From positions 62,001-126,000 of the forward strand of contig JBGTNL010000019.1 in the NCBI GenBank assembly GCA_041743085.1: a stretch of 64,000 nucleotides of DNA. Reading direction: 5' to 3'. The first letter of the stretch is position 1. Every line of letters begins with the position of its first letter. Positions 47,276 to 56,435 of the stretch are shown piece by piece. The translations under genes and the position numbers were made by a program. The notes under the pieces are model-generated. The model did not search any database. It saw nothing but the letters and a program-made list of their open reading frames with translations, and was not told the DNA's origin. This DNA comes from JAFMPW01 sp041743085. GTDB lineage: Bacteria; Bacteroidota; Bacteroidia; Flavobacteriales; Flavobacteriaceae.

Positions 47276-48193
47276 AGCTTCATTATGATTTATAATTTTT
47301 TCACCAATGTCCGGTTAAAGACGTAAGACCACTGCGCCACAGGACATAGGACGTAAGACTTGATCGTGACCAACCGAAAATCATATAGCTAATTTCAGGT
47401 GCCAAAGGTACCTTCATACGTGTTGGCAATGTACGAAAAGCAAGCCCCTGGATAACAAAATATAATGGGAACGCCCAATATACTTGCAGTTTTGACATTA
47501 CCGGACAACAATATAATCTTTATTACCTGCCACTGATTTCAGGAGAGATTGGAAGAATAAACAGCGTTAAATAAAGAATTTGTCAGACGCAGTAATTCTA
47601 TGCCCCAAACCTGTGCATTTCTCTCCCATCTTTGTACAATAATAGGACAAGATACCCATTCAAAAAGACTTAAATGCATTTTTAAAATCTTCCCTATCCT
47701 CAATCCTTTTCCCCATCCAGGGTGTCATAACTTTTTAAAGCGGGAATTTAGCGCCGGAAAAACCTAATCCGGTACCATACCCTTTTTGCGGACTGCCAAT
47801 AGCATACCGATGCCTGCTTAGAGCCCCAATGTCCAAGCTTTCTTCAAAACTGTGTTTTCAATACAACCTTTATTTTACCTACGATACATTCTACCTGCTG
47901 CGGGGTATCCGTAAGCCTGATACCTTTTTTTTACATTTCCTCGCTTAAGGGTTTCAGACATGCCCTTTATCTTCAAATCTTTTACAACAGGTACACGGTC
48001 TCCGTCTTAAGGAAGGTTCCCATTGCCGTCTTTAGTCTCCATATTAATAGTTGATCTACCGTATGGATTTAATGGTCCCGGAACTCAAATGCTAATTTTG
48101 ATATAAAAAATAATCGCAACTACAGACATAGGGGAATTCGTCAGTTTTTAGCTGTAAATTGCACACTTTTACCCAAATATACTAAATCACAGG
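47276..48193. other. Long intergenic region with MITE copy C
   Basis: Apart from the element I see no gene over about 680 bases (47514-48193). The sequence is low in GC and shows stop codons in all frames. Confidence 0.5.
47302..47513 (+). mobile_element. MITE-like element, copy C
   Basis: This 212-bp copy begins CACCAATGTCCGGTTAA and ends CCGGACAACAATA. Flanks are TAATTTTTT (47293-47301) and TAATCTTTA (47514-47522), matching at 7 of 9 positions. It sits 26 bases upstream of the acylase start, in its promoter zone. Confidence 0.88.
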
Positions 48194-49930
48194 ATGTCCG
48201 ATAAAAAAGTAAGTATCCTTAAAGCCTTTAAAACCATCATTTGGCCCCGGCGCAATCTGGTTTTTATTGGTCTTGTGTTAATTGTAATCAGCAAGGCGGC
48301 CAGTTTTGTAGCACCCTTATCCCTTAAGTACTTAATGGACGATATCATACCCAATAAGGATCTTGATTTCCTGAAATTGCTGGTCACTGCTGTTATTCTG
48401 GCGATTTTGGTACAGGCCGTGACTTCTTTTTTGCTGACTAAGATCCTGAGTGTTCAGGCACAATATATGATTTCCGAACTGCGGGTCCAGGTCCAAAAGA
48501 AAATTCTCTCCCTGCCCATCCGTTTTTTTGACAATACCAAATCGGGTGAACTCGTTTCCAGGATCATGACTGACGTAGAAGGCGTTCGGAATTTGATTGG
48601 CACTGGTTTGGTACAGCTTGTAGGGGGTACCATAACCGCTGTGGTGTCTTTAATTCTACTGGTACGGATAAGTCCGAGCATGACTTTATTTACGCTGATC
48701 CCTTTAGCCATATTCGCCATCATTGCTTTGAAAGCTTTTAAGATCATCCGTCCCATATTCAGGAACAGAGGTAAAATTAATGCTGAAGTTACCGGGAGAC
48801 TAACGGAAACATTGGGAGGCATAAGGGTCATTAAAGGTTTTAATGCGGAGGTACAGGAGAACGTAGTTTTTGAAAACGGGGTGGAACGACTATACCAAAA
48901 TGTGAAAAAAAGTTTAACTGCAACCGCATTCATGACGAGCTCCTCTACCTTTCTTTTGGGCTTAGCCACTACGGGAATTATGGGCATAGGAGGGTATAAA
49001 ATTATGCTGGATCAACTTACCATAGGTGAGTTTTTGACCTTCACTTTTTTGCTGGGCTTAATGGTTGCACCCATAGTTCAGATGAGTAATATCGGAAGTC
49101 AGCTAACAGAAGCGCTGGCAGGCTTGGACCGTACGGAGGAATTGATGAATATGACAGCGGAGGCGGATGAACACGACAGGACCATTGAGCTTAACGGGAT
49201 TCAGGGGAGTATGGTTTTTGATGATGTCTCCTTTGCTTACGAGGAGGACAAGGAGGTCTTACACAATGTTAGCTTTGCCGCCAGGTCGGGTGAGGTGATT
49301 GCCCTGGTAGGAAGTTCCGGTTCGGGAAAATCTACTATCGCGGGCCTGGCAGCCAGCTTTTTAAATCCTCAGTCGGGTATCATAACGGTGGATGGTCAGG
49401 ATCTGTCCAAAGTAGACCTAAACAGCTTTCGCCGGTATCTGGGGGTAGTCCTCCAGGACGATTTTCTGTTCGAGGGAACAATCCGCGAGAATATTCTTTT
49501 CCCCAGACCCGATGCCACTGAGGAGCAGGTTAAGGAAGCTGTAAAAGCCGCCTATGTGGATGAGTTCACAGACAGGTTTGAAGATGGCCTTGATACCTTA
49601 ATCGGGGAGCGCGGTATAAAACTTTCGGGGGGTCAGCGCCAGCGCATTGCCATTGCCAGAGCCGTTCTTGCCAATCCGAAAATTCTGATTTTAGATGAAG
49701 CCACATCCAATCTGGATACCGAAAGCGAAGCTTTGATCCAGAAAAGTCTTGCTACGCTGACGGAAGGCAGAACCACTTTCGTCATTGCCCACCGTTTAAG
49801 TACTATTCGGAAGGCCGATCAAATCCTGGTCATTGAGGAGGGGCGAATTGCAGAGCGGGGTACCCATGAGGAACTTATAGCTTCAGAAGGGCGGTATTAC
49901 AACTTGTTCACCTATCAGGCGCGGATATAA
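48194..49930 (+). CDS. MsbA-like ABC exporter (fused TM and ATPase)
   Basis: This 578-residue half-transporter has about six membrane helices (residues 20-300) and an ATPase domain. The ATPase motifs are Walker A VGSSGSGKST, Q-loop VVLQDDFLFEG, signature LSGGQRQR, Walker B ILILDEATSNLD and H-loop VIAHRLS. It should work as a homodimer exporting lipids or drugs. It stands alone. Confidence 0.95.
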   Translation: MSDKKVSILKAFKTIIWPRRNLVFIGLVLIVISKAASFVAPLSLKYLMDDIIPNKDLDFLKLLVTAVILAILVQAVTSFLLTKILSVQAQYMISELRVQVQKKILSLPIRFFDNTKSGELVSRIMTDVEGVRNLIGTGLVQLVGGTITAVVSLILLVRISPSMTLFTLIPLAIFAIIALKAFKIIRPIFRNRGKINAEVTGRLTETLGGIRVIKGFNAEVQENVVFENGVERLYQNVKKSLTATAFMTSSSTFLLGLATTGIMGIGGYKIMLDQLTIGEFLTFTFLLGLMVAPIVQMSNIGSQLTEALAGLDRTEELMNMTAEADEHDRTIELNGIQGSMVFDDVSFAYEEDKEVLHNVSFAARSGEVIALVGSSGSGKSTIAGLAASFLNPQSGIITVDGQDLSKVDLNSFRRYLGVVLQDDFLFEGTIRENILFPRPDATEEQVKEAVKAAYVDEFTDRFEDGLDTLIGERGIKLSGGQRQRIAIARAVLANPKILILDEATSNLDTESEALIQKSLATLTEGRTTFVIAHRLSTIRKADQILVIEEGRIAERGTHEELIASEGRYYNLFTYQARI

Positions 49931-50349
49931 TTCATGTACTCGTTTGGGAAATATATCAATTTGAAAATTTGATAGCTTACCCTTCCGGTCATATTCAGCA
50001 TTCCGGCGCATAGCACATCTAGCCGATGGACACAGCAATTTGAAAATTACATTGTATCATCATCTAATGGTTCACTAATCAATGTAATTCCGGAACCCCT
50101 GCCGGGATGCGGGCCAAAAGATCATGAGACGGAAAACGGGTAAACCAAGTAATATCACTGTTCTTCCTATGATCTGTAAAGGAGTCCAGGCCTTGGTTTC
50201 AGGTACCTTATTCTCACATTACCAGGTCTCAGGCAACCTGAACCATAGTGCTGATGCCTCCTGTCATAAGCTCTTTAACCCTTAATCGTAATATTGCAAT
50301 ATTACATTTTTATTTAATTATGAAATTATTACATTTTCATATTTCCAGC
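49931..50349. other. Intergenic region
   Basis: I see no gene, element or clear regulatory site. Confidence 0.4.
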
Positions 50350-50679
50350 TTAACTCTCCGGTGCCAATATTACTTCAAGTCCGTCCAATTCCTCTGAAAG
50401 ATGGATCTGGCAACCCAAACGACTGTTCTCTTCAACATAAAAAGCCTCGGCCAGCATCGCTTCCTCATCATCGGATTTTCGGGGCAATGAATGCTGCGAT
50501 TGCACATAGCACTGGCAGGAGGCACACATGGCCATACCTCCACAAACGCCAATAGTGCCTTCGGGCGCCAACTCATAGGTGCGCACCAATTCCATCAGGT
50601 TCATGTTCATATCCGTAGGGGCGTCCACTTCGTGGGTTACACCTTCCCGATCAGTTATTTTAATTTTTATGTCGGTCAA
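50350..50679 (-). CDS. 2Fe-2S ferredoxin (plant/adrenodoxin type)
   Basis: This 109-residue ferredoxin has the cluster ligands CGGMAMCASCQCYV (C-x5-C-x2-C) and a fourth cysteine in SRLGCQIHL. The start is TTG at 50679: no ATG exists before the upstream in-frame stop, and the residues after TTG (TDIKIKITDREGV) belong to the family. It probably partners the reductase at 51378; the two genes are on the same strand but separated by a MITE. Confidence 0.9.
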   Translation of the reverse strand: MTDIKIKITDREGVTHEVDAPTDMNMNLMELVRTYELAPEGTIGVCGGMAMCASCQCYVQSQHSLPRKSDDEEAMLAEAFYVEENSRLGCQIHLSEELDGLEVILAPES

Positions 50680-51377
50680 ATTGAATAGTGAATTAGTAGA
50701 TTAGTGAAACAGTAAGTAAGGACCATTTACTTCATTGATTTGATAAAAGCGTATAACATTCTCGAAATATCATTCGTTCCCTCTATTCGTTCCCCAAACT
50801 TGGATAATTCAGGTTTTTTGACAAAGATAACATTGATCTTAGCCCGCTATTTGATCCAATCGCAAAATAGAGAAATCGTCTAAAGTCAGCATTTCAACCA
50901 CGTTCAAATCCTTCAGCAATATTGTTCGATATTGATACGGAGCATCCTATAATTTGATCCCTAAATCCGCAATCTTTGATTTTACCAAAATTTTTACAGC
51001 CGGAACTTGCACTTTTTGCCAAACCTTTAAATCTTCAAACCGGTGAACAGTTATTTTTAATTATTGTTGTCCGGTAATCCCAAAACTGCAAGCATATTGG
51101 GCGTTCCCATTATATTTGTTATCCAAGGGCCTGCTTTTCGTACATTGCCAACAAGTATGAACGTACCTATGGCACCTGAAATCAACTATATGATTTTCGG
51201 TTGGTCACGATCAAGTCTTGCGTCTTATGTCTTTTAGCGCAGCGGTCTTACGTCTTTAACCGGACATTAGTGATTTTTAATATATTGTATTGATTCTTTT
51301 TCCTCCTATTTCGCTCCATCACTAACCCACTATATCACTAACCCGCTAAGCCACTAACCCACTAACCCACTAACCCA
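50680..51377. other. Intergenic region with MITE copy D and a short tandem repeat
   Basis: No gene is visible between the ferredoxin and reductase genes. The mobile element occupies 51062-51272, and CCACTAAC tandem units lie at the right end. Confidence 0.6.
51062..51272 (-). mobile_element. MITE-like element, copy D, with perfect 9-bp target duplication
   Basis: This 211-bp copy is inverted relative to copies A-C (starts TATTGTTGTCCGGTAA, ends CGGACATTAGTG). Direct repeats ATTTTTAAT flank it at 51053-51061 and 51273-51281. It lies between ferredoxin and its likely reductase. Confidence 0.92.
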
Positions 51378-51382
51378 CTAAT
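51351..51382 (+). repeat. Tandem CCACTAAC repeat, four units
   Basis: Four 8-bp units (the last CCACTAAT) run into the stop codon of the reductase gene. Similar CACTAACCC stretches lie just upstream at 51319-51344. Confidence 0.75.
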
Positions 51383-52436
51383 CTATCTTTTTCACCACAG
51401 CCTTTGGCGCTTCCTTTACACTCCCGTCAAATCCATGTACACCGCCTACCGTGGTATATTTCATTACATATCTTTTGTCCGGGTAAATGCGTTGGTAAGC
51501 GCTTTGGCACATTAGTGTTGCTTCGTGAAAACCACAGAGGATCAACTTCAGTTTTCCGGGATACGAATTCACATCTCCAATAGCATAAATCCCCGGGATA
51601 TTGGTCTGGTAATCCAGGGTATCCACCTTAATCGCATTCTTCTCAATCTCCAGGCCCCAATCTGAAATTGGTCCAAGTTTGGGTGAAAGACCGAAAAGAG
51701 GTATAAAATTATCCACTTCCAATATAATGTTTTGATGAGGGTCTGCCGATTTTTGTATTACTACAGATTCCAAATGGTCAGTGCCATTTAATGCAGCGAC
51801 CTCGGCCGGAGCGATCAAATTAATCTTTCCCAGGTTCTTCAATTCCTGGACTTTTTCCACGGAATCCAGGGCACCCCTAAACTCATTTCTTCGGTGTACC
51901 AAAGTAACCTCCGAGGCCACATCCGAAAGAAAAACGCTCCAATCCAGCGCCGAATCACCCCCGCCAGCAAGGAGTACTTTTTTATTCCTATAAATTTCCG
52001 GATCCTTGATGATGTAGGCAACACCCCTGTTCTCAAAATTACTCAGGTTCTTCAGCAACGGCTTTCTGGGTTCAAAACTTCCTAATCCTCCTGCAATTGC
52101 TACCACCGGGGCATTGTGAGCAGTACCTTTATCGGTAGTTACCACAAAAGTATCATCTTCAAGTTTTTCTATGGTTTCTGCCCTTTCGCCAAGTGTAAAC
52201 CCCGGTTGAAAAGGTTTAATCTGCTCCATCAGATTTGCTACCAGTTCCCCGGCCAGGATTTCAGGACAACCCGGGATATCATAGATGGGCTTTTTGGGGT
52301 ATATCTCCGAACATTGGCCGCCAGCCTGGGGTAAAGCGTCTATCAAATGACATTTTAGTTGCAACAGGCCTGCCTCAAAAACAGCAAAAAGACCCGTAGG
52401 TCCTGCTCCAATTAGTAATATGTCTGTTTTAATCAT
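51378..52436 (-). CDS. Ferredoxin-NADP reductase, thioredoxin-reductase-like
   Basis: This 352-residue flavoprotein has a FAD motif GAGPTGLFAVFEAG near the N-terminus, an NAD(P) motif LAGGGDSALDW in the middle, and a C-terminal FAD motif IPGIYAIGDVNSYPGK. It lacks a CxxC redox pair, so it fits the TrxR-like ferredoxin/flavodoxin reductases. The 2Fe-2S ferredoxin at 50350 is its likely partner. Confidence 0.9.
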   Translation of the reverse strand: MIKTDILLIGAGPTGLFAVFEAGLLQLKCHLIDALPQAGGQCSEIYPKKPIYDIPGCPEILAGELVANLMEQIKPFQPGFTLGERAETIEKLEDDTFVVTTDKGTAHNAPVVAIAGGLGSFEPRKPLLKNLSNFENRGVAYIIKDPEIYRNKKVLLAGGGDSALDWSVFLSDVASEVTLVHRRNEFRGALDSVEKVQELKNLGKINLIAPAEVAALNGTDHLESVVIQKSADPHQNIILEVDNFIPLFGLSPKLGPISDWGLEIEKNAIKVDTLDYQTNIPGIYAIGDVNSYPGKLKLILCGFHEATLMCQSAYQRIYPDKRYVMKYTTVGGVHGFDGSVKEAPKAVVKKID

Positions 52437-52460
52437 GTAGGGATAAACTTAAAATAGGAA

Positions 52461-52468
52461 CAAAGCTA
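52461..52468 (-). promoter_or_regulatory. Candidate TAnnTTTG promoter core for the reductase gene
   Basis: The minus strand reads TAGCTTTG 25 bases before the start codon, an exact match to the -7 consensus. A clear -33 element is not visible. Confidence 0.5.
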
Positions 52469-52506
52469 GGAAAGTTATTTTAAGTTGTTCATGACAATTG
52501 CCCCAT

Positions 52507-52752
52507 TTAGTTGATGTTTACCACGGTTTCAATCTGGGGGGCATGTTTTTTAATGGTCATTTCCACCCCACTTTTAAGCGTCATTTGATTTACGGTACAT
52601 CCCACACAGTTTCCTTCGAGCTTTACTTTTACCAGATTATCACTATCTATAGAAACCAATGAAATATCACCGCCATCGCTTTGCAGAAATGGCCTGATTT
52701 CATCCAGCGCATTCTCCACCTTAATTCTAAGTTCCTCTGAAGTCATGATCAT
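52507..52752 (-). CDS. NifU-like (Nfu) Fe-S scaffold protein
   Basis: This 81-residue protein has the Nfu domain with the cluster CxxC in EGNCVGCTVNQMTLKSG. It overlaps the end of the Mrp gene by four bases (ATGA), so the two are translated together. The pairing points to Fe-S cluster carriage and transfer in the cytosol. Confidence 0.93.
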   Translation of the reverse strand: MIMTSEELRIKVENALDEIRPFLQSDGGDISLVSIDSDNLVKVKLEGNCVGCTVNQMTLKSGVEMTIKKHAPQIETVVNIN

Positions 52753-53894
52753 TTCCCTTTAACTGCGGCACACCCCGCCATTGTTGTTATTTTTATTGCT
52801 TCGGTTGGAGGTAAACTCTTGTTCCTCCGAACCAGTTCCTGCACCACGTTCCTGGTGAGCTCCTCAAAAGCCGATTCGATTGGCGTAGCGGTTTGCATGG
52901 CTGCGGGCCGACCCACGTCACCGGCCTCACGAACGCTCTGCACCAAGGGTATTTCGCCCAAAAAGGGCACTTCCAGATCTTCAGCCAAATATTTTGCCCC
53001 CTCTTTGCCAAAGATATAATATTTGTTTTCAGGCAATTCAGCCGGGGTGAAATAAGCCATATTTTCAACTATTCCCAGCACCGGAACATTGATGGCCTGT
53101 TGTTGGAACATTGCTACTCCCTTGCGGGCATCTGCCAGAGCTACTTCCTGGGGAGTGCTGACCACCACCGCTCCGGTCACCGGAAGGGACTGCATGATGC
53201 TAAGATGGATGTCACCGGTACCGGGGGGCAGATCTATAAGCATAAAGTCCAGTTCTCCCCAATGTGCATCAAAGATCATCTGATTTAATGCTTTGGAAGC
53301 CATGGGACCTCTCCAAATCACCGCTTGGTTGGGTTGCGTGAAAAACCCGATGGACAATATCTTTACTCCGTAATTCTCAACAGGCTTCATTTTTGATTTC
53401 CCGTCAATGGTGGTCGCCAGGGGTTTCTCCAAAGCAACATCGAACATTATAGGGATGGATGGGCCGTAAATATCGGCATCGAGGATTCCCACCTTAAAAC
53501 CCATTTTAGCCAAAGTAACCGCAAGATTGGCAGTGATAGTAGATTTGCCGACACCACCTTTACCGGAGGCAACCGCTATGATGTTCTGTATCCCCGGAAT
53601 TGGTTTCCCCTTAATCTCGTTAACCTTAGGTTTCGTTGGGGCGTCAACCTTTACGTTGATCTTAATTTTTGCCTTCCCATATACTTCTTTATGGATGATC
53701 TTCAGGATTTCCACCTCCGTTTTCTTACGGGCCTGAAGACTGGGATTACCTATGGTAATATCCAGTTCTACCTCATCACCAAAGATCTGAATATTCTTGA
53801 CGGCCCCACTTTCAATTATATTTTTCCCATCGCCCGGAACAGAAATATGCTCCAGAGCTTTTAAGATATCTTGCTTATTCAACTTCATTGCCAT
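52749..53894 (-). CDS. Mrp/NBP35-family Fe-S carrier P-loop ATPase
   Basis: This 381-residue protein has an N-terminal MIP18/DUF59-like domain (residues 1-90). The deviant Walker A is VASGKGGVGKST, followed by GILDADIYGPS and LIDLPPGTGD. Only one cysteine is visible near the C-terminus (MAGCAAVKG); the usual CxxC pair of Mrp is not seen. It is coupled to the Nfu gene. Confidence 0.93.
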   Translation of the reverse strand: MAMKLNKQDILKALEHISVPGDGKNIIESGAVKNIQIFGDEVELDITIGNPSLQARKKTEVEILKIIHKEVYGKAKIKINVKVDAPTKPKVNEIKGKPIPGIQNIIAVASGKGGVGKSTITANLAVTLAKMGFKVGILDADIYGPSIPIMFDVALEKPLATTIDGKSKMKPVENYGVKILSIGFFTQPNQAVIWRGPMASKALNQMIFDAHWGELDFMLIDLPPGTGDIHLSIMQSLPVTGAVVVSTPQEVALADARKGVAMFQQQAINVPVLGIVENMAYFTPAELPENKYYIFGKEGAKYLAEDLEVPFLGEIPLVQSVREAGDVGRPAAMQTATPIESAFEELTRNVVQELVRRNKSLPPTEAIKITTMAGCAAVKGK

Positions 53895-53929
53895 GCATCC
53901 TGTTAGTTATGTAAAATCATTCTAAACAA

Positions 53930-53937
53930 CAAAGATA
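53930..53937 (-). promoter_or_regulatory. Candidate TAnnTTTG promoter core for the Mrp-Nfu operon
   Basis: The minus strand reads TATCTTTG 36 bases before the start codon, an exact consensus match. A TTTA about 24 bases further upstream could be a weak -33. Confidence 0.55.
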
Positions 53938-54183
53938 CAGTATAGCAGTGAGAAGCTAAAGGGTTATGATTGAAATGTAGTCCAGGAAAATATCCATGAC
54001 TTTAGTAATTATTTATCATAATCAAAGTCGTGAGGATATCTCAATAGCGCTTTGAATCCAAACTTATAAACTTCTAAATACATTAGCTCGGACTCAAAGT
54101 CAGAAGACTTTGGGCAGCCGTCAAAAGAATTTCTTTTATGCCCCCCGGAAGATCTTTGAATTACCTGGCCAAGGTACATTATA

Positions 54184-54945
54184 CTAGTCCTTATAAACAG
54201 GCTCCTTTTCCATATCGTATACCGTGGCGGAAATAGTAAAATAGAACCACTCCCGGAACATTTTAAAATTTCGTTTTAAGGGCCAATCTTTTTTATCGTC
54301 ATGCCATTCCTCCAATTCCATTTGAAAAAAAACATCAAATTTTTCCCGTATCCATGTATCTTCGTCTATGGTTTCTTCCAAAAGATACACATTGGATTCC
54401 AAGACCTCATCTTGTGAAACGCCAGGGTACAATCGGCTAAGCCAATCAAAAAAAGGTTTTTTAGGTGTAATGGTCAAAGCAACTCGGTTAATATATCCTT
54501 CCTGATATTGACTTTCAAAATCAGTTTCGGGTAAATCGGCCATCAGATCGGCCAAAAAAACTTCCTTTTCCTGGGTAGCCACGGTCAGTAAAAGTTCGCC
54601 GTCTGTTCCCTCTGAAAAGGTAAAATCCGAAATAAAACGGTCATATTGCCCGAATTTGTTCGATTTACGTTGGAGCATTTGCTTAAAAATGGTCCTTTCG
54701 GGTTCTGGCATGGAACTGTAGGATTCCATTTTTTTAAATTCCTCGGCGGGTATATAGTGTTCCATAATTGCCATGTTCCAGGTAGTAATACTAAATTCCA
54801 CTACATCCTCAAAATCATAGTCTTTAGGAAATTTTTTTTCAAAAGGTTTAATGAAATCGTTCAGCAGATCAGAATATTTGGCACTGCTATCTTGATGGAT
54901 AGGCACATTATCAAACAAATTTATGATTTTATTCTTTTCGGACAT
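54184..54945 (-). CDS. Conserved-type cytosolic protein of unknown function
   Basis: This 253-residue acidic protein has no signal, membrane segment or motif that I recognise. Aromatic-rich stretches (WHDDKKDWPLKRNFKMFREW) close the chain. Base composition and codon use look like those of its neighbours. It stands alone. Confidence 0.65.
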   Translation of the reverse strand: MSEKNKIINLFDNVPIHQDSSAKYSDLLNDFIKPFEKKFPKDYDFEDVVEFSITTWNMAIMEHYIPAEEFKKMESYSSMPEPERTIFKQMLQRKSNKFGQYDRFISDFTFSEGTDGELLLTVATQEKEVFLADLMADLPETDFESQYQEGYINRVALTITPKKPFFDWLSRLYPGVSQDEVLESNVYLLEETIDEDTWIREKFDVFFQMELEEWHDDKKDWPLKRNFKMFREWFYFTISATVYDMEKEPVYKD

Positions 54946-55243
54946 TGCGCTGTGCTTTGTAGAGGTTTGGAACTCACCCGGGTTTATCCTAAAAATAAAA
55001 ACAAATCACCAAAGAAAAGCCATTTTTTCAAATTTTTTTTAGGTTTTTTACAACCTAATATTCTGGCATTGCCCGGAAGGCATTTGGTATTTTCCCTTCT
55101 ACCATGTGAATGACACATTCCGCATAAGCCGCATTCGATTGAGCATGAGTCCCTGTATAAAATGTATTTGCTACAGGGCATCTCTAAAAACCCTACTTTG
55201 GTTGCTAACTGAGTTATTAGAGGTGCCCTACAAAATAATCCTT

Positions 55244-55906
55244 TTATATCATCCGTCCATCCAACAGATTGATAATCCGTGATCCATACGCCGCATTTTC
55301 TTCAGAATGTGTGGCCTGAATAATAGTAACTCCTTCACTGTTTAATGTCGCAAACAACTCCATAATTTCCTCGCTCTGTTTGGAATTGAGGTTGCCCGTT
55401 GGCTCATCTGCCAATATTAATTTAGGATTTCCAATAAGTGCCCGGGCTACCCCCACCAGCTGCTGCTGCCCCCCGCTGAGTTGCGTGGGGAACAGATCTT
55501 TTTTCCCGACAATATTGAAGCGGTCCAACATATCCGCGACCATGGCCTTACGTTCCGATCCCTTTATCTTCTTGTACAGTAACGGCATTTCCAGGTTTTC
55601 CTTTACGTTGAGTTCGTCCAGCAAGTGGTAGGACTGAAACACAAAACCTATATATTCTTTGTACAAATTGGCACGATGTTTTTCCCTGAGCGTGTGGACA
55701 GATTCATGTAGAAAGTGATATTCCCCTTCGTTAAAATCATCGAGCATCCCGATGACATTGAGTAAAGTGGATTTTCCGGAACCTGAAGGGCCCATTACGG
55801 AAATAAACTCCCCTTCTTCTACATTAAGATTGATATCCTTAAGCAGGAAGATCCTTTGCCCTCCTGAATTTACCCATTTAAAAATATTGTTTAGTTGTAG
55901 TAGCAT
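55244..55906 (-). CDS. LolD/MacB-type ABC transporter ATPase
   Basis: This 220-residue ATPase has Walker A MGPSGSGKST, signature LSGGQQQL, Walker B LILADEPTGNLNS and H-loop ATHSEEN. It is last in the leftward efflux operon; the gene just upstream of it is a permease remnant joined to a GIN-domain tail, so its own permease appears lost. Confidence 0.9.
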   Translation of the reverse strand: MLLQLNNIFKWVNSGGQRIFLLKDINLNVEEGEFISVMGPSGSGKSTLLNVIGMLDDFNEGEYHFLHESVHTLREKHRANLYKEYIGFVFQSYHLLDELNVKENLEMPLLYKKIKGSERKAMVADMLDRFNIVGKKDLFPTQLSGGQQQLVGVARALIGNPKLILADEPTGNLNSKQSEEIMELFATLNSEGVTIIQATHSEENAAYGSRIINLLDGRMI

Positions 55907-55925
55907 TATTTTTGTTTTTTGATGA

Positions 55926-56147
55926 TTATTGAATCCTTTGGATAGTGGCCTCTCCTATGATGATACCCTTATCCACATCCGGGTTTCCTTCATATGCCAC
56001 TGTTGCCTCTCCATAAGCCGTTATTTTTCGTCTGTCTGAGACCTTTATTCTATAACTTCCTTCACCATATGAGGTTATTTTGGCTGAATTACTTTCTACT
56101 CCAAGGGTATTTACCTTTGTTTCCCCATAGGCAGTGAATTTCCGGAA
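55926..56147 (-). pseudogene. C-terminal remnant of a GIN-domain (DUF2807) gene
   Basis: On the minus strand a frame ending at TAA 55926-55928 reads KFTAYGETKVNTLGV, then ITSYGEGSYRI and ITAYGEATVAYEGN, ending GEATIQRIQ. This is the typical tail of GIN-domain proteins. It has no start: the upstream sequence is the head of an ABC permease in another frame, with the junction near 56137-56147. Confidence 0.8.
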
Positions 56148-56376
56148 TACTGGTTTTTAGGTCCACTGCAATGGGCGGCGAAAAATCAACCGTCTCATTC
56201 TCCATACGGTAGATGCGGCCCTTATGTTCATGGAAATCATCAACGGATAATTCATTCTGAATATACACACTTAACAACAGGACAAAGGTTAGCGATATCG
56301 CAAATCCCGTAACAGTGACCACAGTGTACAATTTGTTTTTGACAAGATGTCGCAGGTATGATTTTAAAGAAGTCAT
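56089..56376 (-). pseudogene. N-terminal remnant of a MacB-like permease
   Basis: The frame begins MTSLKSYLRHLVKNKLYTVV with the first membrane helix and the FDDFHEHKGRIYR-like region of MacB-type permeases. It stays permease-like until DLKTSIPEI near residue 78, then runs out of frame (HCLWGNKGKYPW) into the GIN-domain remnant. Full-length relatives such as the gene at 56436 are about 800 residues. A deletion joining two genes explains this best. Confidence 0.8.
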
Positions 56377-56435
56377 ATGTTCTACTTTTTAATTCAAAAT
56401 TTGTACGTCCCTTCTAAAAAGATAGCCTTAGAGGC

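Noticed and set aside
47301..47498. A 65-codon minus-strand frame inside MITE copy C
   Set aside because: It lies wholly in the element, and the other copies do not keep the frame.
54984..55181. A 65-codon minus-strand frame with several cysteines
   Set aside because: It is A/T-rich with runs of T and A and has no domain; probably chance.
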